The position numbers were made by a program, and so were the translations under genes. From positions 2,911,001 through 2,975,000 of the forward strand of contig NZ_PKFQ01000001.1 in NCBI RefSeq assembly GCF_002939475.1: 64,000 nt of DNA, read 5' to 3'. Positions 18,102 through 26,706 of the stretch are shown in pieces (position 1 is the stretch's first letter; every line of letters begins with the position of its first letter). The stretch comes from Streptomyces cinnamoneus (lineage in GTDB: Bacteria > Actinomycetota > Actinomycetes > Streptomycetales > Streptomycetaceae). The notes beneath the pieces are model-generated. The model did no database searches, had not been told where the DNA came from, and saw nothing but the letters and a program-made list of their open reading frames with translations.

Positions 18102-19652
18102 CTGACTGTCCACCACCTCAACGAACTCCTGCTGATCTGCTCGCTCGTTCTGCTCGTCGCGGTGGCGGCGGTCCGGGTCTCCTCACGCAGCGGGCTTCCC
18201 AGCCTGCTCGTCTATCTGGGCATCGGCGTCGCGATCGGCCAGGACGGCATCGGCGTCTCCTTCAACGACGTGGGTCTCACCCAGGTCATCGGCTACGCCG
18301 CACTGGTCGTGATCCTCGCGGAGGGCGGCCTCGGCACCAAGTGGCACGAGATCAAACCCGCCCTGCCCGCCGCGGCCGTGCTCTCCACCTTCGGCGTCGC
18401 GGTGAGCGTGGGCGTCACCGCCGCGGCCGCCCACTACCTGGCCGGCGTCGAGTGGCGGCAGTCCCTCATCATCGGCGCGGTGGTCTCCTCCACGGACGCC
18501 GCGGCCGTCTTCTCCGTGCTGCGCAACGTGCCGCTCCCCCGCCGTCTGACGGGTGTCCTGGAGGCCGAGTCCGGCTTCAACGACGCCCCGGTCGTCATCC
18601 TGGTCGTGGCCTTCTCGGCCGCCGGCCCGGTCGACCAGTGGTACCTGCTGCTGGGCCGGATCGCCCTGGAGCTGGCCATCGGCGCGGCCGTCGGTCTGGC
18701 CATCGGCTGGCTGGGCGCGTACGGGCTGCGGCACGTGGCCCTGCCCGCCTCCGGCCTCTACCCCATCGCCGTGATGGCCATCGCGACCGTCGCCTACGCG
18801 GGCGGCTCGCTCGCCCACGGCTCCGGCTTCCTGGCCGTCTACCTGGCCGCGCTGATCCTGGGCAACGCGAAGCTGCCGCACTGGCCGGCCACCCGGGGCT
18901 TCGCCGAGGGGCTCGGCTGGATCGCCCAGATCGGCATGTTCGTCCTGCTCGGCCTGCTGGTCACCCCGCACGAGCTGGTCGACGACATCGTGCCCGCGCT
19001 GGTGGTCGGGCTGGTGCTGACCATGGTCGCCCGGCCGGTGTCGGTCTTCCTGAGCACGGCGCCCTTCCGTACGCCCTGGCCGGAGAAGGTGCTGCTGTCC
19101 TGGGCCGGGCTGCGCGGCGCGGTGCCCATCGTCCTGGCCACCATCCCCATGGTCGGCGGGGTCGCCGACAGCCGCCGGATCTTCAACATCGTCTTCGTGC
19201 TGGTGATCGTCTACACCCTGGTGCAGGGCCCGACCCTGCCCTGGCTGGCGCGGCACCTGAAGCTGGGCGACCAGGCGGCCCAGGACCTCGGCATCGAGTC
19301 GGCGCCCCTGGAGCGGCTGCGCGGCCACCTGCTGTCGGTGTCGGTGCCCGAGGACTCGAGGATGCACGGCGTCGAGGTCAGCGAGCTGCGGCTGCCGCAC
19401 GGCGCCGCCGTCACCCTGGTCGTGCGCGACGGCGCGAGCTTCGTGCCGGGCCCCACGACCGTCCTGCGGCGCGGCGACGAGCTGATGGTGGTGGCCACCG
19501 ATCCGGTGCGCGACGCCACCGAGCGGCGGCTGCGGGCGGTCGCCGAGGGCGGCAAGCTGGCCGGCTGGCTGGGGGTGAGCCCCGAGGCGGACGATGCGCT
19601 TGCGAAGCCGAGTGCAAAGCGGGGTCTGGCGAAGAAGAAGACGGTTAAGTAA
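18102..19652 (+). CDS. potassium/proton antiporter, CvrA/CPA1-like, with probable CTG start
   Basis: The 516-residue protein has about 12 membrane segments of the Na+/H+ exchanger fold, with the motif ESGFNDAPVVILVVAFS that supplies the ion-binding Asp, and a C-terminal RCK_C/TrkA_C domain (residues about 410-490). It resembles K+/H+ antiporters with RCK regulation. The start is assigned to CTG 18102: GGAAGGGA lies 7 bases upstream, the N-terminus TVHHLNELLLICSLVLLVAVA completes the first membrane helix, and the open frame back to the stop at 18021 offers no ATG, GTG or TTG. The internal GTG at 18162 would cut that helix in half. Confidence 0.85.
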   Translation: MTVHHLNELLLICSLVLLVAVAAVRVSSRSGLPSLLVYLGIGVAIGQDGIGVSFNDVGLTQVIGYAALVVILAEGGLGTKWHEIKPALPAAAVLSTFGVAVSVGVTAAAAHYLAGVEWRQSLIIGAVVSSTDAAAVFSVLRNVPLPRRLTGVLEAESGFNDAPVVILVVAFSAAGPVDQWYLLLGRIALELAIGAAVGLAIGWLGAYGLRHVALPASGLYPIAVMAIATVAYAGGSLAHGSGFLAVYLAALILGNAKLPHWPATRGFAEGLGWIAQIGMFVLLGLLVTPHELVDDIVPALVVGLVLTMVARPVSVFLSTAPFRTPWPEKVLLSWAGLRGAVPIVLATIPMVGGVADSRRIFNIVFVLVIVYTLVQGPTLPWLARHLKLGDQAAQDLGIESAPLERLRGHLLSVSVPEDSRMHGVEVSELRLPHGAAVTLVVRDGASFVPGPTTVLRRGDELMVVATDPVRDATERRLRAVAEGGKLAGWLGVSPEADDALAKPSAKRGLAKKKTVK

Positions 19653-19794
19653 GCTATTCGCTTATTCGTGTGCGTACCGGGTGTCCCCTGGGGCGGCCGT
19701 TGCGCCACGCGTCTGACCTACACACCGAACCAACTCTGCCTGATGCAGGGCTGGCGCGACCGCACGGCGGCCGCGGCCGCACGAGGCGGCCGGA

Positions 19795-21174
19795 ATGGCA
19801 TCTACCACGGTCCTGCGCGAGAGGACAGCTCTCGGCGCACTCCGTGCGGTACCCGTCCGGAGTGCGCTACCAGGCGGCGGAAAGGCCGAGGCCGTGGCAT
19901 CCACGGTCAACGACTCCGCTGGGGCACGCCCTGGATACGGACAGCTGCTGCGCACCCGCGGCGCCTGGACGTTCCTGCTCCCCGGCTTTCTGGCCCGGCA
20001 GCCCTTCGCGATGCTGACCATCGGCATCCTGCTGCTGGTCAACGACACCACCGGCTCCTACGGCACCGCGGGCACCGTCTCGGCGACCGCGGGCGTGGCC
20101 ATGGCGCTGTTCGCGCCGCAGAGCGGCAAGCTCGCGGACCGCTTCGGGCAGGCCGCGGTGCTGATGCCCGGCGTCGTCGTGCACGCCGCGGCGATCTCGC
20201 TGCTGACGGCGCTCGCGCTGTTGGACGCGCCCCTGTGGGCGCTGCTGGCGGCCGCCGTGCCGGCCGGCGCCTCGACCCCGCAGATCGGGCCGATGGTGCG
20301 GGCCCGCTGGGCCAACAAGCTCGAGGGCTCGCCGCTGATGTCCACCGCGGCGGCCTTCGAGTCCGTCACCGACGAGTTCACGTTCGTGATCGGTCCGGTG
20401 CTGGCCACGGCGCTGTGCACCGGCGTCCACCCGGCCGCCGGTCTGGTCGCGGAGGCCGTGCTGACCCTGGCGGGCGGCCTGCTCTTCGCCTCCCAGCGGC
20501 GCACGCAGCCGCAGCCGAGCCGCGGGGCGGCCGGCGAAGCCGGCGGCAAGCGCGTCTCGGCCCTGTCCGTGCCGGGCGTGCGGGTGCTGGCGATCGTCAT
20601 GCTGGGCATCGGCACGGTCTTCGGCGGCATGCAGGTCTCGATGACCGCCTTCACCAAGGAGATGGGCGAGCCGGGCCTGAACGGTCTGATGTACGGCGCC
20701 TTCGCGGCCGGAAACATGATCGCCGGCATCGTCTGCGGTGTCGTGGCCTGGAGGTCCAGCCCCCAGCGCCGGCTGCTGCTGGCCTACCCCCTGCTGGTGC
20801 TGGCCACCACCCCGCTGTGGGCGGCGCACCACATGGTGCTGCTGGGCGCCCTGGGCATGGCGGTGGGCCTGTGCATCGCGCCCTCGCTGATCACCGGCTA
20901 CACGCTGGTGGAGAAGCTGGTCCCGCCGGGCGCCCGCACCGAGGCGTTCACCTGGCTGACGGGCGCCGTCGGCCTGGGCCAGGCGGCGGGCGCCACCGTG
21001 GGCGGACGCCTGATCGACGCCCACGGGGCGAGCACCGGCTTCCTGGTGCCGCTGGGCGGCACCGCGGCCGCGCTGGTGGTCCTGCTCCTGCTGCGCAAGG
21101 CGCTGACCCCGCGCTCGGAGTCGGTCGTCGCGGCACGTGGGGTCGGTCACCGTGAGCCCGTCTCAGTGGACTGA
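19795..21174 (+). CDS. MFS efflux transporter
   Basis: The 459-residue protein has 12 predicted membrane segments, with the MFS loop motif KLADRFGQAAVLMPG between helices 2 and 3. It resembles putative drug or metabolite exporters common in Streptomyces. The first 45 residues (before GYGQLLRTRGAW) are not hydrophobic and an in-frame GTG at 19894 could be the true start; neither has a strong ribosome site. It is downstream of the antiporter with a 142-base gap in which I see no other feature. Substrate unknown. Confidence 0.82.
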   Translation: MASTTVLRERTALGALRAVPVRSALPGGGKAEAVASTVNDSAGARPGYGQLLRTRGAWTFLLPGFLARQPFAMLTIGILLLVNDTTGSYGTAGTVSATAGVAMALFAPQSGKLADRFGQAAVLMPGVVVHAAAISLLTALALLDAPLWALLAAAVPAGASTPQIGPMVRARWANKLEGSPLMSTAAAFESVTDEFTFVIGPVLATALCTGVHPAAGLVAEAVLTLAGGLLFASQRRTQPQPSRGAAGEAGGKRVSALSVPGVRVLAIVMLGIGTVFGGMQVSMTAFTKEMGEPGLNGLMYGAFAAGNMIAGIVCGVVAWRSSPQRRLLLAYPLLVLATTPLWAAHHMVLLGALGMAVGLCIAPSLITGYTLVEKLVPPGARTEAFTWLTGAVGLGQAAGATVGGRLIDAHGASTGFLVPLGGTAAALVVLLLLRKALTPRSESVVAARGVGHREPVSVD

Positions 21175-21204
21175 CGGACCGGAATACTGCACTATGGATC
21201 GTCG

Positions 21205-21231
21205 TTAGCACTCAATGAGTGAGAGTGCCAG
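21205..21231 (+). promoter_or_regulatory. CIRCE element (HrcA operator)
   Basis: The left arm TTAGCACTC matches the CIRCE consensus exactly. A 9-base spacer follows, and the right arm GAGTGCCAG matches 7 of 9 positions. It ends 9 bases before the GTG start of the FmdB-like gene and overlaps the region between promoter and ribosome site, so HrcA binding would repress this gene outside heat stress. Confidence 0.8.
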
Positions 21232-21240
21232 GAGGAGCAA

Positions 21241-21552
21241 GTGCCGACTTACCAGTACCAGTGCACCGAGTGCGGGGAAGGCCTCGAGGCGGTGCAGAAG
21301 TTCACCGACGACGCCCTGACCGTGTGCCCCCAGTGCGACGGACGCCTGAAGAAGGTGTTCTCCGCGGTCGGCATCGTCTTCAAGGGCTCGGGCTTCTACC
21401 GCAACGACAGCCGCGGCTCGTCGTCCAGCAGCAGCCCGGCGGCGAAGTCGACGTCCTCGTCGACCTCGGCCTCCTCGTCCTCTTCTTCGTCGTCCTCCTC
21501 GTCGAGCACCTCGGCCGGGGCGGGCACCACGTCGAGCAGCTCGGCCGCCTGA
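21241..21552 (+). CDS. FmdB family zinc ribbon protein
   Basis: The 103-residue protein starts at GTG 21241 behind AGGAGG. The N-terminal 55 residues form the FmdB-type zinc ribbon with two CxxC knuckles (YQYQCTECG and VCPQCDGRLKKVF) and the conserved GIVFKGSGFYRND. The rest is a low-complexity Ser/Ala/Thr tail of about 45 residues. The function of the family is not settled; members have been linked to regulation and to ribosome or translation quality control. The CIRCE element in front suggests heat-shock control. Confidence 0.9.
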   Translation: MPTYQYQCTECGEGLEAVQKFTDDALTVCPQCDGRLKKVFSAVGIVFKGSGFYRNDSRGSSSSSSPAAKSTSSSTSASSSSSSSSSSSSTSAGAGTTSSSSAA

Positions 21553-21600
21553 CGCCGCAGCGCCCCCGCGCGGAGATCCTCCGCGCCTCTCACGTCCGGA

Positions 21601-21637
21601 CGGGCCCGTCGTCTCCCTCGCGGAGACGGCGGGCCCG
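21601..21637 (+). terminator. intrinsic terminator
   Basis: A 16-bp stem with one G-T pair (arms 21601-21616 and 21622-21637) and a 5-nt loop follows the FmdB-like gene. A smaller perfect 8-bp hairpin (21568-21586) lies between it and the stop codon. Confidence 0.8.
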
Positions 21638-21653
21638 TTCGCATGCGCCCGGC

Positions 21654-21659
21654 TAGGGT
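21654..21659 (+). promoter_or_regulatory. -10 hexamer, leaderless promoter of mtnP
   Basis: TAGGGT ends 6 bases before the ATG at 21666, so transcription would start at the initiation codon; there is no separate ribosome site. Confidence 0.5.
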
Positions 21660-21665
21660 GAGCGC

Positions 21666-22511
21666 ATGACTTCAGCTGCGTCCACCGCGGAGATAGGCGT
21701 CATCGGCGGCTCGGGGTTCTACTCCTTCCTCGACGACGTGACCGAGATCACCGTCAAGACCCCCTACGGGGCGCCGAGCGACTCGCTCTTCGTCGGCGAA
21801 CTGGCGGGCCGCAGGGTCGCCTTCCTGCCGCGGCACGGCCGCTCCCACCACCTGCCGCCGCACCGCATCAACTACCGCGCCAACCTCTGGGCGCTGCGCT
21901 CTCTCGGCGTCCGGCAGGTGCTGGGCCCCTGCGCGGTGGGCGGACTGCGGGAGGAGTACGGGCCGGGGACGCTGCTCATACCGGACCAGCTGGTGGACCG
22001 CACGAAGACGCGTACCCAGACCTTCTTCGACGGGGAGCCGCTGCCGGACGGCACGGTCCCGGAGGTCGTGCACCTGACGTTCGCCGACCCGTACTGCCCC
22101 GTGGGGCGCACCGTCGCGCTGGCGGCGGCGCGCGGGCGCGCCTGGGAGCCGGTGGACGGGGGCACGATGGTGGTGATCGAGGGGCCGCGCTTCTCCACGC
22201 GTGCCGAGTCGCGCTGGCACGCGGCGCAGGGCTGGTCGGTCGTCGGCATGACCGGGCATCCGGAGGCGGTCCTGGCCCGCGAGCTGGGGCTCTGCTACAC
22301 CTCGATGTCGCTGGTCACGGACCTGGACGCGGGCGCGGAGACGGGCGAGGGCGTCACCCACGAGGACGTGCTGCGGGTCTTCGGGGAGAACGTGGCGCGG
22401 CTGCGCGAGGTGCTCTTCGACGCCGTGGCGGCGCTGCCCCGGAACGAGAAGCGCGACTGCCTGTGCACCCACGCGCACGACGGGTGGGACCTGGGAATCG
22501 AACTGCCGTAG
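21666..22511 (+). CDS. mtnP: S-methyl-5'-thioadenosine phosphorylase
   Basis: The 281-residue protein is a PNP/MTAP-family phosphorylase: IGVIGGSGFYSFLDD at the N-terminus, the phosphate-binding FLPRHGRSHHLPPHRINYRANLW (GRSHH segment), VIEGPRFSTRAESR and GMTGHPEAVLARELGLCY. MTAP splits methylthioadenosine from polyamine and SAM metabolism into adenine and methylthioribose-1-phosphate. Its length and the TGHPEAVLARE motif fit MTAP better than purine nucleoside phosphorylase, but the two differ only in a few residues of the base pocket. It is probably monocistronic. Confidence 0.88.
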   Translation: MTSAASTAEIGVIGGSGFYSFLDDVTEITVKTPYGAPSDSLFVGELAGRRVAFLPRHGRSHHLPPHRINYRANLWALRSLGVRQVLGPCAVGGLREEYGPGTLLIPDQLVDRTKTRTQTFFDGEPLPDGTVPEVVHLTFADPYCPVGRTVALAAARGRAWEPVDGGTMVVIEGPRFSTRAESRWHAAQGWSVVGMTGHPEAVLARELGLCYTSMSLVTDLDAGAETGEGVTHEDVLRVFGENVARLREVLFDAVAALPRNEKRDCLCTHAHDGWDLGIELP

Positions 22512-22621
22512 ACCGGCCGGGGCGCGGATTGGACAGGGCCCGGCGCTTGTCTCGTATGTTATGGAATCGACCATTTCCATGACGGACGCGCACAGGGACG
22601 CGCGCGGAGAGAGGCTGTTCG

Positions 22622-23101
22622 GTGAGCGAGAAGAAGACAGGGGTCCTTGGCGGCTTCAAGGCATTCCTGATGCGGGGCAACGTGATCGACCTGGCGGTCG
22701 CCGTTGTCATCGGCGCGGCGTTCACCAACATCGTGAACTCTGTGGTCAAGGGCGTGATCAACCCGATCGTCGGCGCCTTCGGCACCAAGGACCTCGACCG
22801 CTACGCGGCCTGCATCAAGGGCCCCTGCACCCGGAGCGGGACGGGTGAGGTCACCCGCGGCGTGTTCATCCAGTGGGGCGCCGTGCTCAGCGCCACGCTC
22901 ACGTTCGTGATCACGGCGGCGGTCGTCTACTTCCTGATGCTGCTGCCCATGAAGCGCTGGCAGGAGCGGCAGGCGGCCAAGTCCCCGGCGGAGGCCGAGC
23001 CGGCGAAGCTCACGGAGATCGAGCTGCTCGCCCAGATCCGGGACACCCTCGTCGAGCAGCGCCGCGGGCCGGGTTCGGACTCGGTCCCGGCGCAGCGGTA
23101 G
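22622..23101 (+). CDS. mscL: large-conductance mechanosensitive channel MscL
   Basis: The 159-residue protein (GTG 22622, GAGAGAGG ribosome site) has the two-helix MscL architecture. TM1 is GNVIDLAVAVVIGAAFTNIV, whose start MRGNVIDLAV is diagnostic. A periplasmic loop with two cysteines (CIKGPC) follows, then TM2 (FVITAAVVYFLMLL), and a C-terminal helix LTEIELLAQIRDTLVEQR. It releases solutes on hypo-osmotic shock. Upstream, arms ATGGAA and TTCCAT (22561-22580, 8-base spacer) make a perfect dyad of unknown use. Confidence 0.95.
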   Translation: MSEKKTGVLGGFKAFLMRGNVIDLAVAVVIGAAFTNIVNSVVKGVINPIVGAFGTKDLDRYAACIKGPCTRSGTGEVTRGVFIQWGAVLSATLTFVITAAVVYFLMLLPMKRWQERQAAKSPAEAEPAKLTEIELLAQIRDTLVEQRRGPGSDSVPAQR

Positions 23102-23146
23102 CCGCGGGCCCGTACCGCGCGGCGCGGCAGGCCCGGACGCGGCGGG

Positions 23147-23326
23147 TCAGATGTGGTGGGGCGGCTTCTCGTCCAGGAACCGCGCCAGGTCGGCGGCGCT
23201 CCCCCCACCGGAGGGGCGGTCGCCCCAGCCGCGGTCGGTGTCGTCCGAGGACTGCTGCGACAGCGGGTCGTCGAAGATCAGCGCGGTGGGCTTGCGCCGG
23301 GGGGCGGGCTCGGGGAGGGTGCTCAT
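23147..23326 (-). CDS. small conserved-looking protein, 59 residues
   Basis: An ATG-started frame of 59 codons encodes a Pro/Arg start (STLPEPAPRRK), a central TALIFDDPLSQQSSDDTDRG and a C-terminus DLARFLDEKPPHHI. The third-position GC bias is that of real Streptomyces genes. The motif LIFDDPL followed by a short acidic and Ser-rich stretch looks like a peptide-binding tail, but I recognise no family. It is divergent from the LtrA-like gene (83 bases) and convergent with mscL. Confidence 0.55.
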   Translation of the reverse strand: MSTLPEPAPRRKPTALIFDDPLSQQSSDDTDRGWGDRPSGGGSAADLARFLDEKPPHHI

Positions 23327-23408
23327 GCGTCAAGGGTACGGGCGGCCGCGCGGAAGGCGCGCCCGGCTCCGGCGCGCGGGGGGCGCGGGCCGCGGTGACA
23401 ATCGCCCT

Positions 23409-24626
23409 ATGAGCGAGCAGCCGCCGCCCCGGCCGTCCGGGGTGCTGCGCCGGATGACGGCGCGGGGCCGGGACGAGGAGCACCGCACCGCCACACCGCT
23501 GGAGCTCCTCTTCGACCTGTGCTTCGTGGTCGCGGTCGCCCAGGCCGGCCGGCAGCTGGTGCACGCCCTCGCCGAGGGCCGTCCGGGACACGGCGTCACC
23601 GGCTACCTGATGCTGTTCTTCGCCATCTGGTGGGCCTGGGTCAACTTCACCTGGTTCGCCTCCGCGTACGACACGGACGACGTGCTGTACCGCGTGGTGA
23701 CGCTGGTCCAGATCGCCGGCGTGCTGATCCTCGCGGCGGGCGTCCCGCGGGCGTTCGCCGACAGCGACTTCACGCTGGTCTGGTCCGGCTATCTGGTGAT
23801 GCGGCTGGCGCTGGTCTCCCAGTGGCTGCGGGCCGCCCACGCCACCGAGGGGGCCGAGCGCCGCACCGCGCTGCGGTACGCGGCCGGCGTCTCCCTGTGC
23901 CAGGTGGGCTGGCTGGGCGTGCTGCTCCTGCCCGACCACGCCAAGCCGTGGGTGTTCCTGGTGATGGCGTTCGTCGAGATGGCCGTGCCCGTCTGCGCCG
24001 AGCTCGGCGGGCCCACGGCCTGGCATCCGCACCACGTCGCCGAGCGGTACGGGCTGTTCACCATCATCGTGCTCGGCGAGACGGTCGCCGCCGCCACGGT
24101 GGCCGTCCAGTCGGCGGTGGACGAGCACGAGGCGCTGGACGAGCTCCTGCCGATCGCGGCCGGCGGCCTGCTGCTGATCTTCGCGGCGTACTGGATCTAC
24201 TTCGCCGTGCCCATCCACCTCCACCTGGTCTCCAACCGCCAGGCGTTCGCCTGGGGTTACGGCCACTACCTGGTCTTCGGCTCGGCGGCCGCGATCGGCG
24301 CGGGCATCGAGGTCGCGGTCGAGGAGACCACCGGCAAGGCGCACGTCCCGGCCCTGGCCGCGGCGGCGTCGGTCACCGTCCCCGCCGCGCTGTTCATGCT
24401 CTCGGTCTGGCTGGTGCACGCGCGCCATCACAAGCGCGGGCTGCCCCAGCACCTGACCCTGCCGGTCTCCGCGGTGGCGGTGCTGGCCTGCACGTTCGCC
24501 GGCCGCTTCGCGACGCTGCTGGCGGGCGTCGTCGCGTCGGCGACGGTCGTGGTGGGGGTGACGCTGTCGACGCGCGGCGCACGGGAGTCCGCCGCCCGGG
24601 TTCGGCAGGGGGCGGAACCGGGGTAG
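23409..24626 (+). CDS. LtrA-family (low temperature requirement) membrane protein
   Basis: The 405-residue protein has about 11-12 hydrophobic segments. The N-terminal cytoplasmic part has the family motif RTATPLELLFDLCFVVAVAQA, and the middle has HHVAERYGLFTIIVLGETV, which is also characteristic. The biochemical function of LtrA proteins is not established; the name comes from a cold-growth mutant of Listeria. ATG 23409 is used because the longer frame back to 23151 overlaps the opposite-strand small gene. It is followed after 9 bases by the P1 peptidase gene. Confidence 0.88.
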   Translation: MSEQPPPRPSGVLRRMTARGRDEEHRTATPLELLFDLCFVVAVAQAGRQLVHALAEGRPGHGVTGYLMLFFAIWWAWVNFTWFASAYDTDDVLYRVVTLVQIAGVLILAAGVPRAFADSDFTLVWSGYLVMRLALVSQWLRAAHATEGAERRTALRYAAGVSLCQVGWLGVLLLPDHAKPWVFLVMAFVEMAVPVCAELGGPTAWHPHHVAERYGLFTIIVLGETVAAATVAVQSAVDEHEALDELLPIAAGGLLLIFAAYWIYFAVPIHLHLVSNRQAFAWGYGHYLVFGSAAAIGAGIEVAVEETTGKAHVPALAAAASVTVPAALFMLSVWLVHARHHKRGLPQHLTLPVSAVAVLACTFAGRFATLLAGVVASATVVVGVTLSTRGARESAARVRQGAEPG

Positions 24627-24635
24627 GACCACCCC

Positions 24636-25727
24636 ATGCCGACCACCCGCGACGACTCCCTCACCGACATCGCCGGCCTGCGCGTGGGCCACGCCCAGCG
24701 CACCGGCGACGGCGCCCTCACCGGCACCACCGTGGTGCTCGCGCCCCCCGGCGGGGCCGTCGCCGCCGTGGACGTGCGCGGCGGCGGGCCCGGGACCAAG
24801 GAGACGGACGCGCTCGACCCGCGCAACCTCGTGCAGCGCGTCGAGGCGATCGTGCTGACCGGCGGCAGCGCCTTCGGGCTGGACGCCGCCTCGGGGGTGA
24901 TGGCCTGGCTGGAGGAGGCGGACCGGGGCTTCCGCGTGGGTCCGGCGGCCGGACAGGTGGTGCCCGTCGTCCCGGCCGCCGCCCTCTTCGACCTCGGCCG
25001 CGGCGGCGACTGGCGCGCCCGCCCCGACGCCGCGCTCGGCAGGCGGGCCGTGGAGGCGGCGGCCCGCACGGAGGACGGCGCGCCCGTGGCCCAGGGCAAC
25101 GTGGGCGCCGGCACCGGGGCGGTGGCCGGCGGCATCAAGGGCGGCATCGGCACGGCCAGCGTCGTCCTGCCCTCCGGCGTGACCGTCGCGGCCCTCGCCG
25201 CCGCCAACGCGGCGGGCGCCGTGGCCGACCCGGCGACGGGCGTGCTGTACGGGCGGCTCTTCGAGGGCCGTCCCGTCGTCCACCCCTCCCCCGAGCGGCA
25301 CGAGGCCGCCCGCCGGGCCCTTGCGGCCGCGCGCCAGGAGTCCGCGCGGCGCTGGGCGGCTTCCGTACGGCCGCCGCTGAACACGACGATCGCCGTCGTC
25401 GCCACCGACGCCGTCCTCACCCGCGCCCAGACGCAGAAGCTGGCCGGCACCGCGCACGACGGTCTGGCCCGGGCCGTCCGCCCGGTGCACCTGCTGACCG
25501 ACGGCGACACGGTCTTCGCGCTGGCCACCGGCGAGCGCCCGCTGCCCGTGGAGGAACACCTGCCCGGCGGCGCCGACTTCGCCGCCGGGGCCCTCAACGA
25601 GATCCTCGCCGCCGGGGCGGAGGTGCTGACCAGGGCGGTGGTCAAGGCGGTCCTCGCGGCGGAGGGCGTGGACGGCCCGGGCGGCGTGTTCCCGTCCTAC
25701 CGCGACCTCTACGGCGCTGACGCCTGA
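24636..25727 (+). CDS. P1 family peptidase (DmpA-type N-terminal nucleophile hydrolase)
   Basis: The 363-residue protein belongs to the DmpA/BapA family of beta-aminopeptidases. The start LTDIAGLRVGHAQR and the motif LTGGSAFGLDAASGV are diagnostic. The precursor is expected to cleave itself before Ser175 (GGIKGGIGTA then SVV), which becomes the catalytic N-terminal serine. Enzymes of the family remove N-terminal D- or beta-amino acids or cleave amides and esters. It probably shares a transcript with the LtrA-like gene. Substrate unknown. Confidence 0.9.
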   Translation: MPTTRDDSLTDIAGLRVGHAQRTGDGALTGTTVVLAPPGGAVAAVDVRGGGPGTKETDALDPRNLVQRVEAIVLTGGSAFGLDAASGVMAWLEEADRGFRVGPAAGQVVPVVPAAALFDLGRGGDWRARPDAALGRRAVEAAARTEDGAPVAQGNVGAGTGAVAGGIKGGIGTASVVLPSGVTVAALAAANAAGAVADPATGVLYGRLFEGRPVVHPSPERHEAARRALAAARQESARRWAASVRPPLNTTIAVVATDAVLTRAQTQKLAGTAHDGLARAVRPVHLLTDGDTVFALATGERPLPVEEHLPGGADFAAGALNEILAAGAEVLTRAVVKAVLAAEGVDGPGGVFPSYRDLYGADA

Positions 25728-25740
25728 GAAGGCCGGCGGT

Positions 25741-26706
25741 TCAGACCAGGCGCCGCCGCAGCACCAGACACGTCACGGCGACCAGGGCCGCGGCGGCGCC
25801 GAGGAAGAGGGCCGTCTCGATCCACTGGAAGGCCCAGAAGTCACCGACCGGATGGACCTTGTGGTACCGGGCGACGAAGCCGTTCTCGGCCATGCACCGC
25901 CTCAGGTCCTCGCCCGAGGTCTGGCAGTACCGGGAGATGGGGTACTCCCGTCCGGCGGCGTCGAGGTAGCCGAAGTCCCCCGTCGACCAGGCGCTGCCCA
26001 CCGGCTGCTTCGGCGTCATGCCCGGCGTGACGCGGGTGGTGGGGGCGATCCAGTCGGAGCGGAAGGTGTTCAGCAGGAGCCGCGTTCCGCCGACCGCCGC
26101 CAGCGTGACGCCCATCGCGGCCAGGGTCCGCCGCATCAGCAGTCCGGCGGCCGTGCCGGCGGCCAGGCCGAAGAACGCGCAGGCGACGGCGGCCGGACCG
26201 GTGGCGTTGAAGATGTAGCCGTCGTGCCAGTAGAAGCCCGACAGCATGTTGGCCGTCGGCTGCCACCACCAGGCGACCAGCGCGGCCAGCACCGCGGAGC
26301 CGGTGACGGCGCACACCGTGGCCAGCGCGAAACGGGTGGCGAACCACCGCCGGACGCTCACCCCCTGGGTCAGCGCCAGCTTGATCGTTCCGTTCTCGAA
26401 CTCGCGGCCCAGCAGGGGCGCGCCCCAGAAGACGCCGATGAGGACGGGCAGGGCGACGCTGAGGGCCGCGAGCGCGCCGAGACCGCCGGCACCGCCGTCG
26501 AACAGCCGGGCGAAGGCCTCCCCGTCGCAGCCCTCCTCGTCACCGCCGTCCCAGCCCTTGCAGCCGGCGAGGTGGTGCTCGTCGACGAACGCCACCGCGT
26601 CCGGGCGCTGGAACACCACCCACGCCGCGCACAGGGCGAGCAGGAGCCCGCCCCCCAGCACCAGCGCGCGCTGCTGGCGCCAGGCCAGCCACAAGGTGCC
26701 CTTCAC
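25741..26706 (-). CDS. ABC transporter permease
   Basis: The 321-residue protein starts at GTG 26706, overlapping the ATPase stop by 4 bases. It has about six membrane segments and a large extracellular loop between residues about 215 and 285, with two cysteines that could form a disulphide. The segment GREFENGTIKLALTQGVSVRRWFATRFA is typical of ABC-2 type permeases. It forms an export system with the adjacent ATPase under a GntR regulator. The longer frame to 26787 adds no sensible N-terminus. Cargo unknown. Confidence 0.88.
   Translation of the reverse strand: MKGTLWLAWRQQRALVLGGGLLLALCAAWVVFQRPDAVAFVDEHHLAGCKGWDGGDEEGCDGEAFARLFDGGAGGLGALAALSVALPVLIGVFWGAPLLGREFENGTIKLALTQGVSVRRWFATRFALATVCAVTGSAVLAALVAWWWQPTANMLSGFYWHDGYIFNATGPAAVACAFFGLAAGTAAGLLMRRTLAAMGVTLAAVGGTRLLLNTFRSDWIAPTTRVTPGMTPKQPVGSAWSTGDFGYLDAAGREYPISRYCQTSGEDLRRCMAENGFVARYHKVHPVGDFWAFQWIETALFLGAAAALVAVTCLVLRRRLV

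Noticed and set aside
18162-19652. GTG 18162 as start of the antiporter
   Set aside because: It would begin in the middle of the first membrane helix and has no ribosome site; CTG 18102 fits better.
21418-21552. Ser-codon-rich stretch in the FmdB-like gene as a DNA repeat
   Set aside because: It is low-complexity coding sequence (poly-Ser tail), not a tandem repeat with a fixed unit.
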